A model generated the notes under the pieces. It ran no database searches. It was not told the DNA's origin and saw only the letters and a program-made list of their open reading frames with translations. A DNA stretch of 64,000 nucleotides, from positions 186,001 through 250,000 of the forward strand of contig NZ_LGHZ01000004.1 in assembly GCF_001266615.1 (NCBI RefSeq). Reading direction: 5' to 3'. Positions 30,053 to 40,056 of this stretch are shown piece by piece; within the stretch, counting starts at the first letter, position 1; each line of letters starts with the position of its first letter. This DNA comes from Kluyvera genomosp. 1. GTDB taxonomy: Bacteria > Pseudomonadota > Gammaproteobacteria > Enterobacterales > Enterobacteriaceae. The translations under genes and the position numbers were made by a program.

Positions 30053-30611
30053 GCTGTTTTTGCGCGGTGAAAAGGTGCCGATGACCAAAGAGGCCGTGCG
30101 GGCGCTGGCGCTGTCGAAGCTGCAACTGCATCAGGCGCAACATCTGATTGATATCGGAGCCGGAACCGGCAGCGTGTCGATTGAAGCAGCGCTGCAAAAT
30201 CCGACGCTGAGGGTGACCGCGATTGAGCGTAACCCGGCGGCGCTGCGACTGTTGGCGGAAAACTGCCGGCATTTTGCCTGCGACAACGTGCGAATCGTCG
30301 ACGGTGAGGCTCCGGTGACGATTGAAGAGCCCGCCGATGCGGTCTTTATGGGCGGCAGCGGCGGCCATCTGCGCGAACTGATTGACTGGTCGCTGCGCCA
30401 ACTGCGCCCCGGCGGACGGTTGGTGATGACCTTTATCCTGCAGGAGAACCTGTATTGCGCCCTCGACCATTTGCGCCAGTCGGGTATCAGCAACGTGGAC
30501 TGCCAGCAGCTCAATGTCTCAGCGCTGACCGCGCTGGGCAGCGGCCACTATTTCAAACCGCATAACCCCGTTTTTGTGATTGCCTGCCAGAAGGAAGAAA
30601 ACCATGGCTGA
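30042..30611 (+). CDS. cbiT: Cobalt-precorrin-6B C(15)-methyltransferase (decarboxylating) CbiT
   Basis: CbiT methylates C-15 and removes the acetate carboxyl on ring C. The 189-aa product has a Rossmann-type SAM site [17 protein letters not shown] (about residues 35-51) and the later [14 protein letters not shown]. It overlaps cbiE by 11 nt and cbiF by 8 nt. Confidence 0.95.
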   Translation: MKDELFLRGEKVPMTKEAVRALALSKLQLHQAQHLIDIGAGTGSVSIEAALQNPTLRVTAIERNPAALRLLAENCRHFACDNVRIVDGEAPVTIEEPADAVFMGGSGGHLRELIDWSLRQLRPGGRLVMTFILQENLYCALDHLRQSGISNVDCQQLNVSALTALGSGHYFKPHNPVFVIACQKEENHG

Positions 30612-31377
30612 AGCCTTTGACTCACGCTGCGTTTGGTTCGTTGGTGCCGGCCCCGGTGACCGCGACCTGATTACCCTCAAGGGCTATCGCCTGCTACAAC
30701 AGGCGCAGGTGGTGATTTACGCCGGATCGTTAATTAATACTGAGTTGCTGGAGTACTGCCCGGCGGAGGCGGAATGCCACGACAGTGCCGAACTGCATCT
30801 GGAGCAGATCCTCACGCTAATGGAAGAGGGCGTGAAAGCCGGAAAAACGGTGGTACGCCTGCAAACCGGCGATGTCTCTCTGTACGGTTCGGTACGCGAG
30901 CAGGGTGAAGAACTGACGCGTCGCGGTATCCCATTCCAGGTGGTACCGGGCGTGAGCGCGTTCCTGGGTGCGGCGGCAGAGCTTGGCGTTGAATACACCG
31001 TGCCGGAAGTATCGCAGAGTCTGATTATCACCCGTCTGGAAGGGCGCACGCCGGTGCCGAAGCGCGAGCAGCTGGAATCCTTTGCCCAACACCAAACCTC
31101 GATGGCGATTTACCTCTCGGTGCAGCGCATCCATAAAGTGGCGGAGCGGCTGATTGACGGCGGCTATCCCGCCGCCACGCCAGTGGCAGTGGTCTATAAG
31201 GCGACCTGGCCTGAAAGCCAGACGGTGCGAGGCACGCTGGCGGATATCGCCGACAAAGTGCGCGACGCGAATATTCGCAAAACGGCGCTGATTCTGGTCG
31301 GCAACTTCCTGGGCGACGAATACCACTACTCGCGGCTCTACGCGGCGGATTTCAGCCATGAATACCGTAAAGCCTGA
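30604..31377 (+). CDS. cbiF: Cobalt-precorrin-4 C(11)-methyltransferase CbiF
   Basis: CbiF adds the C-11 methyl group. The ATG at 30604 gives 257 aa, the Salmonella length. Tetrapyrrole methylase motifs are [19 protein letters not shown] at the N-terminus, [15 protein letters not shown] and [16 protein letters not shown]. The preceding codons to 30580 are inside cbiT and not used. Overlaps cbiG by 20 nt. Confidence 0.95.
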   Translation: MAEAFDSRCVWFVGAGPGDRDLITLKGYRLLQQAQVVIYAGSLINTELLEYCPAEAECHDSAELHLEQILTLMEEGVKAGKTVVRLQTGDVSLYGSVREQGEELTRRGIPFQVVPGVSAFLGAAAELGVEYTVPEVSQSLIITRLEGRTPVPKREQLESFAQHQTSMAIYLSVQRIHKVAERLIDGGYPAATPVAVVYKATWPESQTVRGTLADIADKVRDANIRKTALILVGNFLGDEYHYSRLYAADFSHEYRKA

Positions 31378-32413
31378 TGGCATCGCGCTGTTTTGCCTGA
31401 CGCCCGGCGGTGTCGCTCTGGCGAAGCGGCTTAGCGCGGCACTGCCGATGACCTGTATGACCCGCGAAACGCTGGTTGAGGATGGCTTCGTGGCGTTTGA
31501 CGGTAGCTTTGCTCACAGTGTGCAGCAAGCATTTACTCGCTATTCGTCGCTCATTTTTATCGGTGCGACCGGCATTGCCGTGCGCGTGCTGGCACCGCTG
31601 CTGGTGGATAAATTCCACGATCCGGCAGTAGTGGTTATCGATGAGCGGGGTCAACACGTCATCAGCCTGCTTTCCGGGCATATTGGCGGCGCCAATGCGC
31701 TGGCGCGCCATCTGGCGGGCATTCTCGGCGTTGACCCGGTCATCACGACCGCCACCGACGTTAATGACGTGGCGGCCCTCGATACCCTGGCCTGCCAGCT
31801 TGATGCGCGAATGACGGGGTTTCGTCTGGCGGTGAAGACCGTTAACCAGATGCTGGTGAGCCAGAAGCGAGTGGGGCTGTGGTGGGATGAGTCGCTGACC
31901 GAAGAGGTCAGCCGCTGCGATCGTCGCGGGTTTATCACCGTCACCGATCTTCAGCGCCTTCCGGAACTGGACGCGCTGGTGTGTATCACGCTGCGCGATG
32001 AATTACCTGAGCTGTCGCTTCCCCACTGGAAATTGGTACCGCGACGTATTGTCGCCGGTATCGGCTGTCGACGCGGTACCGATTGCGGTGTCATCACCGA
32101 TCTGCTGCTGCGCCAGCTGGCTTCTCAGCGGCTTGACCCATTAGCCCTGAAGGCCATCGGCAGCATCGTGGTAAAGCAGGATGAGCTGGGGCTTATCCAA
32201 CTGGCGAGCGACTTCGACGTGCCGTTTGAAATTTTTAGCGTGGCCGAACTGAGCGCGCACGAGCATCGCTTTCCCTCCTCACTGTTTGTGAAACAAACGG
32301 TGGGCGTTGGCAGCGTTTCTGGCCCGGCGGCGTGGCTGCTGAGCAATGGACATCTTATTGGCGAGAACCTGCGAGAACAGGGCGTCACTATCACTTTGGG
32401 AGTTACACACTGA
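31358..32413 (+). CDS. cbiG: Cobalt-precorrin-5A hydrolase CbiG
   Basis: CbiG opens the delta-lactone of cobalt-precorrin-5A, releasing acetaldehyde (the extruded C-20 unit). The 351-aa product (Salmonella 351) has [20 protein letters not shown] in the N-terminal domain and [20 protein letters not shown] in the C-terminal domain. It starts 20 nt inside cbiF and its stop shares one base with the cbiH start (TGATG). Confidence 0.95.
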   Translation: MNTVKPDGIALFCLTPGGVALAKRLSAALPMTCMTRETLVEDGFVAFDGSFAHSVQQAFTRYSSLIFIGATGIAVRVLAPLLVDKFHDPAVVVIDERGQHVISLLSGHIGGANALARHLAGILGVDPVITTATDVNDVAALDTLACQLDARMTGFRLAVKTVNQMLVSQKRVGLWWDESLTEEVSRCDRRGFITVTDLQRLPELDALVCITLRDELPELSLPHWKLVPRRIVAGIGCRRGTDCGVITDLLLRQLASQRLDPLALKAIGSIVVKQDELGLIQLASDFDVPFEIFSVAELSAHEHRFPSSLFVKQTVGVGSVSGPAAWLLSNGHLIGENLREQGVTITLGVTH

Positions 32414-33138
32414 TGTTAAGCGTAATTGGAATCGGCCCTGGCTCACAGGCGATGATGACCATGGAGGCCGTTGAGGCCTTGCAGGCTGCAGAAATTGTCG
32501 TCGGCTACAAAACCTATACCCACCTGGTGAAAGCCTTTACCGGCAATAAGCAGGTGATAAAAACCGGGATGTGCAAAGAGATTGAACGCTGCCAGGCGGC
32601 GATTGAGCTGGCGCAGGCCGGACACAACGTGGCGCTTATCAGCAGCGGCGATGCTGGGATTTACGGTATGGCGGGGCTGGTGCTGGAACTGGTGAGTAAG
32701 CAGAAGCTGGACGTAGAAGTACGCCTGATTCCTGGCATGACCGCCAGCATTGCCGCCGCATCGCTTCTGGGCGCGCCGCTGATGCATGATTTCTGCCATA
32801 TCAGCCTTAGCGACCTGCTGACGCCGTGGCCAGTGATTGAAAAACGCATTATCGCCGCCGGGGAAGCGGATTTCGTTATCTGTTTCTATAACCCGCGCAG
32901 CCGCGGCCGTGAAGGGCATTTGGCGCGCGCCTTTGAGCTGCTCGCTGCCAGCAAAAGTGCGGATACGCCAGTCGGTGTCGTGAAATCTGCCGGGCGGAAG
33001 AAACAGGAAAAATGGCTGACCACGCTGGGTGAGATGGACTTTGCGCCCGTGGATATGACCAGCCTGGTGATTGTCGGCAATAAAACGACCTACATACAGG
33101 ACGGCCTGATGATTACCCCGCGAGGCTACGTGCTGTGA
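32413..33138 (+). CDS. cbiH: Cobalt-factor III C(17)-methyltransferase CbiH
   Basis: CbiH methylates C-17 and drives ring contraction with lactone formation. Starting at 32413 the product is 241 aa, the Salmonella length. It opens [20 protein letters not shown] and has ISSGDAGIYGMAGLVLEL and LIPGMTASIAAASLLGAPL, methylase motifs. The in-frame region before 32413 is inside cbiG. It overlaps cbiJ by 4 nt. Confidence 0.95.
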   Translation: MLSVIGIGPGSQAMMTMEAVEALQAAEIVVGYKTYTHLVKAFTGNKQVIKTGMCKEIERCQAAIELAQAGHNVALISSGDAGIYGMAGLVLELVSKQKLDVEVRLIPGMTASIAAASLLGAPLMHDFCHISLSDLLTPWPVIEKRIIAAGEADFVICFYNPRSRGREGHLARAFELLAASKSADTPVGVVKSAGRKKQEKWLTTLGEMDFAPVDMTSLVIVGNKTTYIQDGLMITPRGYVL

Positions 33139-33935
33139 ATTACGGCGATGTTCTGGTGGTGGGTGGCACCAGCGATGCGCGGGCGATTTGTTTACAGCTG
33201 GACGCCGCGCAGGTGCTCTATACCGTGTCGGTTGCCACGCCAACCGGTGCCGCGCTGGCGGGTGATATTAAGGGGCAGGTGCGCTGCGGGCGGCTGGAAC
33301 TGGCGGAAATGGCCGCCTGGCTGCGTGAGCAGAAAACCCGCTGGGTGATTGACGCTTCGCACCCTTACGCCGAGGTGGTGAGCCGCAACGTGCAGGCAGC
33401 TTGCGAGCAGACCGGCGTATTGCTGAGTCGCTATCAGCGTCCAGACCAGCTTGATGCGCTAACGCATCCCCTGCTGCACTACGTGGCTAGCCTCGCTGAG
33501 GCCTGTGAATTGATTCACGGGATGGGAAATCGCGTCCTGCTCACTACCGGCAGTAAAGACCTCGCGCTGTGGCGCGCAGGGCTGCCGGAAAAAACGCTGC
33601 TCGCTCGTGTACTTCCGGTCCCCGAAGTCGTCCAGCAGTGCGCGGAGTTGGGTTTTGGCGTCGCGGAGATTTTTGCCATTTGTGCACCATTTAGCGCCGA
33701 GTTTAACGCGGCATTCTACCGCCACTGCCGCGCTGATGTGATGGTCACCAAGGCTTCCGGTGCGGAAGGCGGCTATCGGGAAAAGGTTCAGCCTTGCCTC
33801 GATGCTGGCATTCCCTGCGTGGTGATTACCCGCCCGGCACCGCTAGTGACCGGCGATGAACGACTGGATAGTTTGACTGCGTTTGCCGAGCGTTTAGCCC
33901 GCTGGCAGGCCACGGAATTAAGGAAACAACAATGA
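33135..33935 (+). CDS. cbiJ: Cobalt-precorrin-6A reductase CbiJ
   Basis: CbiJ reduces cobalt-precorrin-6A with NADH/NADPH. The 266-aa product (Salmonella 263) begins at GTG (GTGA overlap with cbiH) and has VVGGTSDARAICLQL, WVIDASHPYAEVVSRNVQAA and a C-terminal TKASGAEGGYREKV block typical of the CobK/CbiJ family. Confidence 0.94.
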   Translation: MNYGDVLVVGGTSDARAICLQLDAAQVLYTVSVATPTGAALAGDIKGQVRCGRLELAEMAAWLREQKTRWVIDASHPYAEVVSRNVQAACEQTGVLLSRYQRPDQLDALTHPLLHYVASLAEACELIHGMGNRVLLTTGSKDLALWRAGLPEKTLLARVLPVPEVVQQCAELGFGVAEIFAICAPFSAEFNAAFYRHCRADVMVTKASGAEGGYREKVQPCLDAGIPCVVITRPAPLVTGDERLDSLTAFAERLARWQATELRKQQ

Positions 33936-34711
33936 AAAAAGCACTTTTGGTGGTGAGCTTCGGCACCAGCTATCACGATACCTGTGAGAAAAATATCGTC
34001 GCCTGCGAACGTGAACTGGCGGCAAGTTGCCCCGACCGTGACCTGTTTCGCGCCTTCACCTCCGGCATGATTATCCGCAAGCTGAAACAGCGAGACGGCA
34101 TCGAAACCGACACGCCGCTGGAGGCGCTGCAAAAGTTGGCCGAGCAGGGCTACGAAGACGTGGCGGTACAGTCGCTGCATATCATCAATGGCGATGAATA
34201 CGAGAAGATTGCCCGCGAAGTACAGAGCCTGCGCCCGCTGTTTCGTCGTCTGACGATCGGCACGCCGCTGCTGAGCGGTCATGACGACTACGTGCGGTTG
34301 ATGCAGGCGCTGGAGCAGCAAATGCCGTCGCTTAACGCTGACGAAAAAGTGGTGTTTATGGGCCACGGCGCCAGCCACCACGCCTTTGCCGCCTACGCCT
34401 GCCTTGACCACATGATGAGTGTTCAGCGTTTTCCAGCACGAGTTGGCGCGGTAGAGAGCTACCCGGAAGTTGACGTGCTGATTGAAAGCCTGAATCAGGA
34501 AGGTGTGCGCGGTGTGCACTTGATGCCGCTGATGCTGGTAGCGGGTGACCACGCGATTAACGATATGGCCTCCGATGAAGAAGACTCGTGGAAAACGCTG
34601 TTTATCGCCGCAGGCATCCCGGCAACGCCGTGGCTGCAAGGGCTGGGCGAGAATCCGGCGGTACGGGCGATGTTTGTCGACCATCTGCAACAGTCGCTGG
34701 AGGTCGCATGA
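33932..34711 (+). CDS. cbiK: Sirohydrochlorin cobaltochelatase CbiK
   Basis: CbiK inserts cobalt into sirohydrochlorin, the committed early step of the anaerobic pathway. The 259-aa product (Salmonella 264) begins MKKALLVVSFGTSYHDTCEK, with AAGGAAAC upstream. The histidines of the active site are in MGHGASHHAFAAYACLD and LMLVAGDHAINDMASD. Overlaps cbiJ by 4 nt and cbiL by 4 nt. Confidence 0.95.
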   Translation: MKKALLVVSFGTSYHDTCEKNIVACERELAASCPDRDLFRAFTSGMIIRKLKQRDGIETDTPLEALQKLAEQGYEDVAVQSLHIINGDEYEKIAREVQSLRPLFRRLTIGTPLLSGHDDYVRLMQALEQQMPSLNADEKVVFMGHGASHHAFAAYACLDHMMSVQRFPARVGAVESYPEVDVLIESLNQEGVRGVHLMPLMLVAGDHAINDMASDEEDSWKTLFIAAGIPATPWLQGLGENPAVRAMFVDHLQQSLEVA

Positions 34712-35421
34712 GCGGGAAACTGTATGCCCTGAGCACCGGGCCTGGCGCGTCCGATCTGATTACCGTCCGTGCGGCGCGTATTTTGGGAACGCTCGATATT
34801 CTCTACGCCCCGGCAGGGCGCAAAGGTGGTGACAGCCTCGCGCTCTCCATCGTGCGCGAATATTTAGGTGAACATACCGAAGTGCGCTGTTGCCACTTCC
34901 CGATGAGTGCTGACAGCGCGGAAAAAGAGGCGGTGTGGGATGACGTTTCCCGCGCGCTGGTACAGGAAGTGGAAGCCGGCAAACAGGTCGGATTTATCAC
35001 TCTTGGTGATGCCATGCTCTTCAGCACCTGGGTCTTTTTACTGCAACGTATTGGCAGCCCGCAGTGGCTGGAGATTGTGCCCGGCGTGACCTCATTTGCG
35101 GCGATTGCCGCCCGTGCACAGATGCCGTTGGCGATGGAACAACAGTCGCTGGCCGTGGTCGCTTGCACCGCACCGGAGGCAGAGATTGAGCGCGCGTTGG
35201 CGCAGCACGACAGTCTGGTACTGATGAAGGTTTATGGCCGTTTCCCGCGCATCAAAGCGCTGCTGGCGAGCGCCGGGGTATTGGACCATGCCGTGTTAAT
35301 GGCCGAGGCAACGCTGCCCGGTGAACAGTGCTGGCGAAATCTTGCAGAGGTGAGCGACGACCAGGCGCTGCCTTATTTCTCAACCATTTTGGTGAATAAA
35401 CAGTGGGGGCAGGGACAGTGA
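34708..35421 (+). CDS. cbiL: Cobalt-factor II C(20)-methyltransferase CbiL
   Basis: CbiL methylates C-20 of cobalt-factor II. From the ATG at 34708 (after GGAGGTCGC) the protein is 237 aa, as in Salmonella, beginning [38 protein letters not shown] and [20 protein letters not shown] follow. Longer in-frame readings from 34588 lie within cbiK and are rejected. The stop overlaps the cbiM GTG start. Confidence 0.95.
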   Translation: MSGKLYALSTGPGASDLITVRAARILGTLDILYAPAGRKGGDSLALSIVREYLGEHTEVRCCHFPMSADSAEKEAVWDDVSRALVQEVEAGKQVGFITLGDAMLFSTWVFLLQRIGSPQWLEIVPGVTSFAAIAARAQMPLAMEQQSLAVVACTAPEAEIERALAQHDSLVLMKVYGRFPRIKALLASAGVLDHAVLMAEATLPGEQCWRNLAEVSDDQALPYFSTILVNKQWGQGQ

Positions 35422-36155
35422 ATCTTGAACAACAGCTTAAAAAGCTATCGTTAAGCGGTGTGGGAGCCGCGTTATTGCTGATGGTGGTGCCGGAACAGGC
35501 TTTTGCGATGCACATTATGGAGGGCTTTTTGCCGCCGATGTGGGCGCTGGCATGGTGGCTGCTATTCCTGCCGTGCCTGTGGTACGGACTGGTACGGCTG
35601 CGCCGCATCGTGCAGGACGACAGCAACCAGAAGGTACTGTTGGCGCTGTGCGGGGCGTTTATTTTTGTCCTCTCGGCGCTGAAGATCCCGTCAGTGACCG
35701 GTAGCTGCTCGCACCCAACGGGCGTGGGGTTGGCGGTGATCCTGTTTGGGCCTGGCGTGGTGGCGATCCTTGGGGCCATCGTGCTGCTGTTCCAGGCGCT
35801 TCTGTTGGCACACGGCGGGCTGACAACGCTGGGTGCTAACGGTATGTCGATGGCGGTGATTGGGCCTATTGTCGGCTATCTGGTGTGGAAAATGGCCTGT
35901 AAGGCCGGATTCCGTCGCGATGTGTCGGTATTCCTCTGCGCCATGCTGGCGGATTTGGCCACCTATTTTGTCACCTCGCTTCAGTTGGGAGCCGCTTTCC
36001 CGGATCCGCAGAGTGGTTTTGCCGGATCGAGCCTGAAATTTATGGGGATCTTCTGTTTGACGCAGATCCCGATCGCCATTGCCGAAGGGCTGCTGACGGT
36101 GATGATCTACGACCAGTTGACCAAGCGTCAGTTGATCCCCGCACGAGGACATTAA
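35418..36155 (+). CDS. cbiM: Energy-coupling factor cobalt transporter S component CbiM
   Basis: CbiM is the substrate-specific membrane component of the CbiMNQO cobalt uptake system. The GTG at 35418 gives 245 aa (same as Salmonella), with a signal-like leader ending VPEQAFA before the mature N-terminus [17 protein letters not shown], whose His at position 2 takes part in metal binding in this family. Several hydrophobic helices follow, including [19 protein letters not shown]. One nucleotide separates it from cbiN. Confidence 0.95.
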   Translation: MNLEQQLKKLSLSGVGAALLLMVVPEQAFAMHIMEGFLPPMWALAWWLLFLPCLWYGLVRLRRIVQDDSNQKVLLALCGAFIFVLSALKIPSVTGSCSHPTGVGLAVILFGPGVVAILGAIVLLFQALLLAHGGLTTLGANGMSMAVIGPIVGYLVWKMACKAGFRRDVSVFLCAMLADLATYFVTSLQLGAAFPDPQSGFAGSSLKFMGIFCLTQIPIAIAEGLLTVMIYDQLTKRQLIPARGH

Positions 36156-36156
36156 G

Positions 36157-36438
36157 ATGAAAAAGACATTGATCCTGCTGGCAATGGTAATTGCGTTGGT
36201 GGTCCTGCCGTTCTTTATCAATCACGGCGGTGAATACGGTGGCTCTGACGGCGAAGCGGAAAACCAGATCCAGGCAGTTGCGCCGCACTATGAACCATGG
36301 TTCCAGCCGCTGTATGAACCCGCGAGTGGGGAAATCGAAAGCCTGCTGTTTACCCTGCAGGGATCGCTGGGGGCAGCGGTGATTTTCTACATTCTGGGCT
36401 ACTACAAAGGCCGTCAGCGCAATGATGACCGGGCTTGA
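36157..36438 (+). CDS. cbiN: Cobalt transport protein CbiN
   Basis: CbiN is a small accessory component that helps cobalt loading of CbiM. The 93-aa protein has two transmembrane helices (about 4-21 and 66-85) with a periplasmic loop between them (YEPWFQPLYEPASGEIESLL). Starts 1 nt after cbiM and overlaps cbiQ by 14 nt. Confidence 0.94.
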   Translation: MKKTLILLAMVIALVVLPFFINHGGEYGGSDGEAENQIQAVAPHYEPWFQPLYEPASGEIESLLFTLQGSLGAAVIFYILGYYKGRQRNDDRA

Positions 36439-37102
36439 CCGACTCAGCTACCAAAGCCGTTGGTTTCACATCGCGCCAGAACGGAAATTCCTGTTCTGGC
36501 TGCTGCTGATGATTCTGGCTTTCAGCCTGCCGCCGTTGGGGCAGGCCCTGCTGATGGCGGGAACGGCGGCGCTGACCTGCTGGCTGCTGCGTATCTCTTT
36601 GTGGCGCTGGTGTCGCTGGATGGCCCTGCCGCTAGGGTTTCTGCTGGTGGGCGTGCTGACGATTGTGTTTAGCGTGAGCCGCGATGCGCATACGCTGCTG
36701 GCGAGCGTATCGCTTGGCGGGTTTCACCTGGGCATTACCCAGGTTGGGCTGACTACCGCCAATGAGACCTTCTGGCGCAGCCTGGCAGCGCTGTCAGCGA
36801 CATTCTGGCTGGTACTCAATTTGCCGTTCCCGCAGCTTATTGTTCTGCTCAAACGGGCGCGCGTGCCGCGCCTGCTCACCGAGCAAATCCTGCTGACCTG
36901 GCGCTTTATTTTTATTTTGCTGGATGAGGCGATGGCCATTCATCGGGCGCAAACGCTGCGCTTTGGCTACCGCAATGTCCGCCTGGGCTACCGCTCGCTA
37001 TCGATGCTGGTCGGGCTGCTGTTTACCCGCGTACTCATTCGCTATCAACAGATGAGCACGGCGCTTGATATCAAACTGTATCAGGGTGATTTTCACCTGT
37101 AA
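36425..37102 (+). CDS. cbiQ: Energy-coupling factor transmembrane protein CbiQ
   Basis: CbiQ is the T component coupling CbiO ATPase to CbiM. The ATG at 36425, second of two adjacent ATGs, gives 225 aa and the conserved start MTGLDRLSYQSRW; the family coupling helices contain KRARVPRLLTEQILLTWRF and AQTLRFGY. Hydrophobic segments span most of the protein. Overlaps cbiN; cbiO starts 8 nt after it. Confidence 0.94.
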   Translation: MTGLDRLSYQSRWFHIAPERKFLFWLLLMILAFSLPPLGQALLMAGTAALTCWLLRISLWRWCRWMALPLGFLLVGVLTIVFSVSRDAHTLLASVSLGGFHLGITQVGLTTANETFWRSLAALSATFWLVLNLPFPQLIVLLKRARVPRLLTEQILLTWRFIFILLDEAMAIHRAQTLRFGYRNVRLGYRSLSMLVGLLFTRVLIRYQQMSTALDIKLYQGDFHL

Positions 37103-37110
37103 GGAATACC

Positions 37111-37917
37111 ATGCTGGCGACCAGCGACCTCTGGTTTCGTTACCAGGACGCACCGACGCTCAAAGGGCTGACGCTGGATTTTTCTCGTCAGGCCGTCACC
37201 GGTCTGGTGGGGGCGAACGGCTGCGGGAAATCAACGCTGTTTATGAATCTCAGTGGCCTGCTGCGCCCGCAGCAGGGGGCGGTGTTGTGGCAGGGAAAAC
37301 CGTTGGATTACAGCAAACGTGGGCTGCTGGCGCTGCGTCAGCAGGTGACCACGGTATTCCAGGATCCGGATCAGCAAATCTTTTATACCGATATCGATAG
37401 CGATATTGCCTTTAGCTTGCGCAATCTGGGCGTGGCGGAGGATGAGATCGCGCGGCGCATTGATGACGCATTGACGCTGGTCGATGCCCAGCATTTTCGC
37501 CAGCAGCCGATTCAATGCCTAAGCCACGGGCAGAAAAAACGCGTGGCGATTGCCGGGGCGCTGGTGTTGCGGGCGCGCTATCTATTATTGGATGAACCGA
37601 CCGCCGGGCTGGACCCTTCCGGGCGGACGCAGATGATTGACATCATTAAGCGTATCGTCGCGCAGGGCAATCATGTGGTAATTTCCAGCCACGATATTGA
37701 TTTGATTTATGAAGTCAGCGACGCGGTATACGTGCTGCGCGGTGGCGAAGTATTGGCGGCAGGCACGCCGGGTGAGGTATTTTCCCGACGCGAGCTGATT
37801 GAACAGGCCGGCCTAAGCCAGCCGTGGCTAGTTAAGTTGCACGCGGAGCTTGGGCTGCCGCTGTGTAAAACCGAGGCGGAGTTTTTCCGCCGTATGCGTG
37901 AAAAAGGAAACGTATGA
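37111..37917 (+). CDS. cbiO: Cobalt transporter ATP-binding protein CbiO
   Basis: CbiO is the ABC ATPase of the cobalt importer. The 268-aa product (Salmonella 271) shows Walker [15 protein letters not shown], the Q-loop [10 protein letters not shown], the signature [15 protein letters not shown] and Walker [19 protein letters not shown] precedes the ATG. Its end overlaps cbiP by 4 nt. Confidence 0.96.
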   Translation: MLATSDLWFRYQDAPTLKGLTLDFSRQAVTGLVGANGCGKSTLFMNLSGLLRPQQGAVLWQGKPLDYSKRGLLALRQQVTTVFQDPDQQIFYTDIDSDIAFSLRNLGVAEDEIARRIDDALTLVDAQHFRQQPIQCLSHGQKKRVAIAGALVLRARYLLLDEPTAGLDPSGRTQMIDIIKRIVAQGNHVVISSHDIDLIYEVSDAVYVLRGGEVLAAGTPGEVFSRRELIEQAGLSQPWLVKLHAELGLPLCKTEAEFFRRMREKGNV

Positions 37918-39431
37918 CCCAGGCCATTATGCTGCAGGGCACGGCATCCGACGTCGGCAAAAGTATGCTGGTGGCGGGGCTGTGCCGGATTTTTTATCAG
38001 GATGGCCTGCGCACCGCGCCGTTTAAATCGCAGAATATGGCGCTTAACTCTGGAATTACTCCGGATGGCAAAGAGATGGGGCGGGCGCAAATTTTTCAGG
38101 CCGAAGCCGCCGGGATTGCGCCGGATGTACGTATGAACCCGATTCTGCTTAAACCAACCAGCGACCGTAAAGCGCAAATTGTGTTGATGGGCGAGGTGGC
38201 CACCAACATGGATGCCGTTAGCTATCACGATTACAAGCCGCGGCTGCGGGAGCAGATCCTTGAGGTTTACCAAAGCCTGGCGCAAGAGTATGACGTGCTG
38301 GTGCTGGAAGGGGCGGGTAGCCCAGCGGAGATAAACCTGCGCGACCGCGATATCGTCAATATGGGCATGGCGGAGATGGCACAGTGCCCGGTCATCCTGG
38401 TTGCGGATATCGACCGGGGTGGCGTTTTCGCATCCATCTTCGGCACGCTGGCGCTGCTGCATGACCATGAGCGGGCCAGGGTAAAGGGCGTCATCATTAA
38501 TAAGTTTCGCGGTGACGTAGCGCTGCTTTACTCCGGTATAGAACAAATTGAGGCCTTAACCAACGTGCCTGTGCTGGGGGTAATGCCGTGGCTGGAGGTC
38601 GACCTTGAAGACGAGGACGGCGTGGCGCTGCAAAAAGGTAAATATCGGGGTGCCAGCCAGCGTGAAGTTGATATTGCGGTGATACAGCTACCGCATATTT
38701 CTAATTTTACCGATTTTAACGCCTTAGCAGCACAGCCGGATGTGCGCGTGCGCTATGTCCGCCACGCCGACGATCTGGCTGGGGCCGACATGATCATCCT
38801 ACCGGGCAGCAAAAATACCCTCGGCGACCTGCTGTGGCTTCAGGAAAACGCGCTCGCGCACGGTATTTTGCAGGCCCAGCGACAGGGCGTACCGGTGTTG
38901 GGAATTTGCGGTGGTTATCAGATACTGGGCGATACGCTGATTGATGAGGTGGAGTCAGGGCTGGGGACGCTGCCGGGGTTAGGGCTGCTCAATACCGTGA
39001 CCCGTTTTGCACCGACTAAAATCACCACTCAGGCAACGGCCATACTCAATGACGCACTGCCGGGTTGGCTGGCGGCGGTATCGGGAATGGCGCTACGCGG
39101 TTATGAAATTCATATGGGGGAGACCACGCTGCTGGATGGTGTTTGCCCTTTGATGCAGCTGTGCAAAGATGGTCAACATCACGCTGATGGTGCAACAAGC
39201 GAAGATGGCCTGGTATTTGGCACCTACCTTCATGGCCTGTTTGATAGCGATGCGTTTACTCGTGCGTTGGTTAATGGTCTGCGCAAACGCAAAGGGTTAA
39301 TGGCACTGGACGGCGACTTCCACTACGCCCATTACAAAGCACAGCAGTTTGATATTCTGGCGGAGTCTATGCGTCAGCATATTGATATTGAAAAGATTTA
39401 TACGATTATGCGGGAGCATCAGGAGCCGTAG
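37914..39431 (+). CDS. cbiP: Cobyric acid synthase CbiP
   Basis: CbiP amidates side chains b, d, e and g of adenosylcobyrinic acid a,c-diamide using glutamine. The 505-aa product (Salmonella 506) has an N-terminal ATPase-like domain with [20 protein letters not shown] and a C-terminal glutaminase domain with the Cys nucleophile in [11 protein letters not shown]. It is the last gene of the cbi run; in Salmonella cobU, cobS and cobT follow, but here a short spacer leads to the tRNA genes. Confidence 0.96.
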   Translation: MTQAIMLQGTASDVGKSMLVAGLCRIFYQDGLRTAPFKSQNMALNSGITPDGKEMGRAQIFQAEAAGIAPDVRMNPILLKPTSDRKAQIVLMGEVATNMDAVSYHDYKPRLREQILEVYQSLAQEYDVLVLEGAGSPAEINLRDRDIVNMGMAEMAQCPVILVADIDRGGVFASIFGTLALLHDHERARVKGVIINKFRGDVALLYSGIEQIEALTNVPVLGVMPWLEVDLEDEDGVALQKGKYRGASQREVDIAVIQLPHISNFTDFNALAAQPDVRVRYVRHADDLAGADMIILPGSKNTLGDLLWLQENALAHGILQAQRQGVPVLGICGGYQILGDTLIDEVESGLGTLPGLGLLNTVTRFAPTKITTQATAILNDALPGWLAAVSGMALRGYEIHMGETTLLDGVCPLMQLCKDGQHHADGATSEDGLVFGTYLHGLFDSDAFTRALVNGLRKRKGLMALDGDFHYAHYKAQQFDILAESMRQHIDIEKIYTIMREHQEP

Positions 39432-39441
39432 CGGCAATGAC

Positions 39442-39463
39442 GTGCCATTCGTGAGAGTGGCAC
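39442..39463 (+). terminator. Possible hairpin at the end of the cbi operon
   Basis: GTGCCA (39442-39447) and TGGCAC (39458-39463) form a 6-bp stem 11 nt after the cbiP stop. The loop is 10 nt and no T-run follows, so this is a weak terminator candidate. The strong hairpin further on (39490-39505) has its T-tract on the other strand. Confidence 0.3.
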
Positions 39464-39480
39464 CAGCAGTTTATGACAGG

Positions 39481-39506
39481 CAAAAAAAAACACCCAGTAG
39501 GGTGTC
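39481..39506 (-). terminator. Intrinsic terminator of the initiator tRNA operon
   Basis: On the minus strand ACACCC-TACT-GGGTGT is followed by nine Ts, just after the last tRNA gene. It ends the three-tRNA transcript and faces the cbi operon. Confidence 0.9.
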
Positions 39507-39514
39507 ATTTTAAT

Positions 39515-39591
<77 letters not shown>

Positions 39592-39636
39592 TCCGTCTTT
39601 ACTCTTCCATCGAGTAAACTTGCATCAGATTGTAAT

Positions 39637-39713
<77 letters not shown>

Positions 39714-39769
39714 TCCGTCATTACTCTTCCATCGAGTAACGTTGCTTCTGATTTTCACTTCTTTTTAAT

Positions 39770-39846
<77 letters not shown>

Positions 39847-39859
39847 TCCGTGGATGCGC

Positions 39860-39887
39860 ACTATACTCTGCTGAGCTTTTGATGCAA
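39860..39887 (-). promoter_or_regulatory. Promoter of the initiator tRNA operon
   Basis: On the minus strand TTGCAT (39882-39887) and TATAGT (39860-39865) are 16 nt apart, followed by GCGCATCC before the first tRNA. The GC-containing discriminator fits growth-rate and ppGpp control of stable RNA genes. Confidence 0.7.
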
Positions 39888-40056
39888 CTCATTTTTGAGA
39901 TAAATCACTCATTTTTTTATAGGTTGTATGTATACGACACGATTGGATTATTTTTTGTACAAAATTATTGCTGGCTGGCGTAATCGCATTTCAATACCCC
40001 TGGCGGTTTGTTATCTTCTTCGGGCACTTTCGATTATGCGGAAAATAGAAGACACC

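Noticed and set aside
22994-39431. cbi cluster as a recent genomic island
   Set aside because: Codon use and base composition look like the flanks by eye, there is no integrase, transposase or attachment repeat, so recent transfer is not supported.
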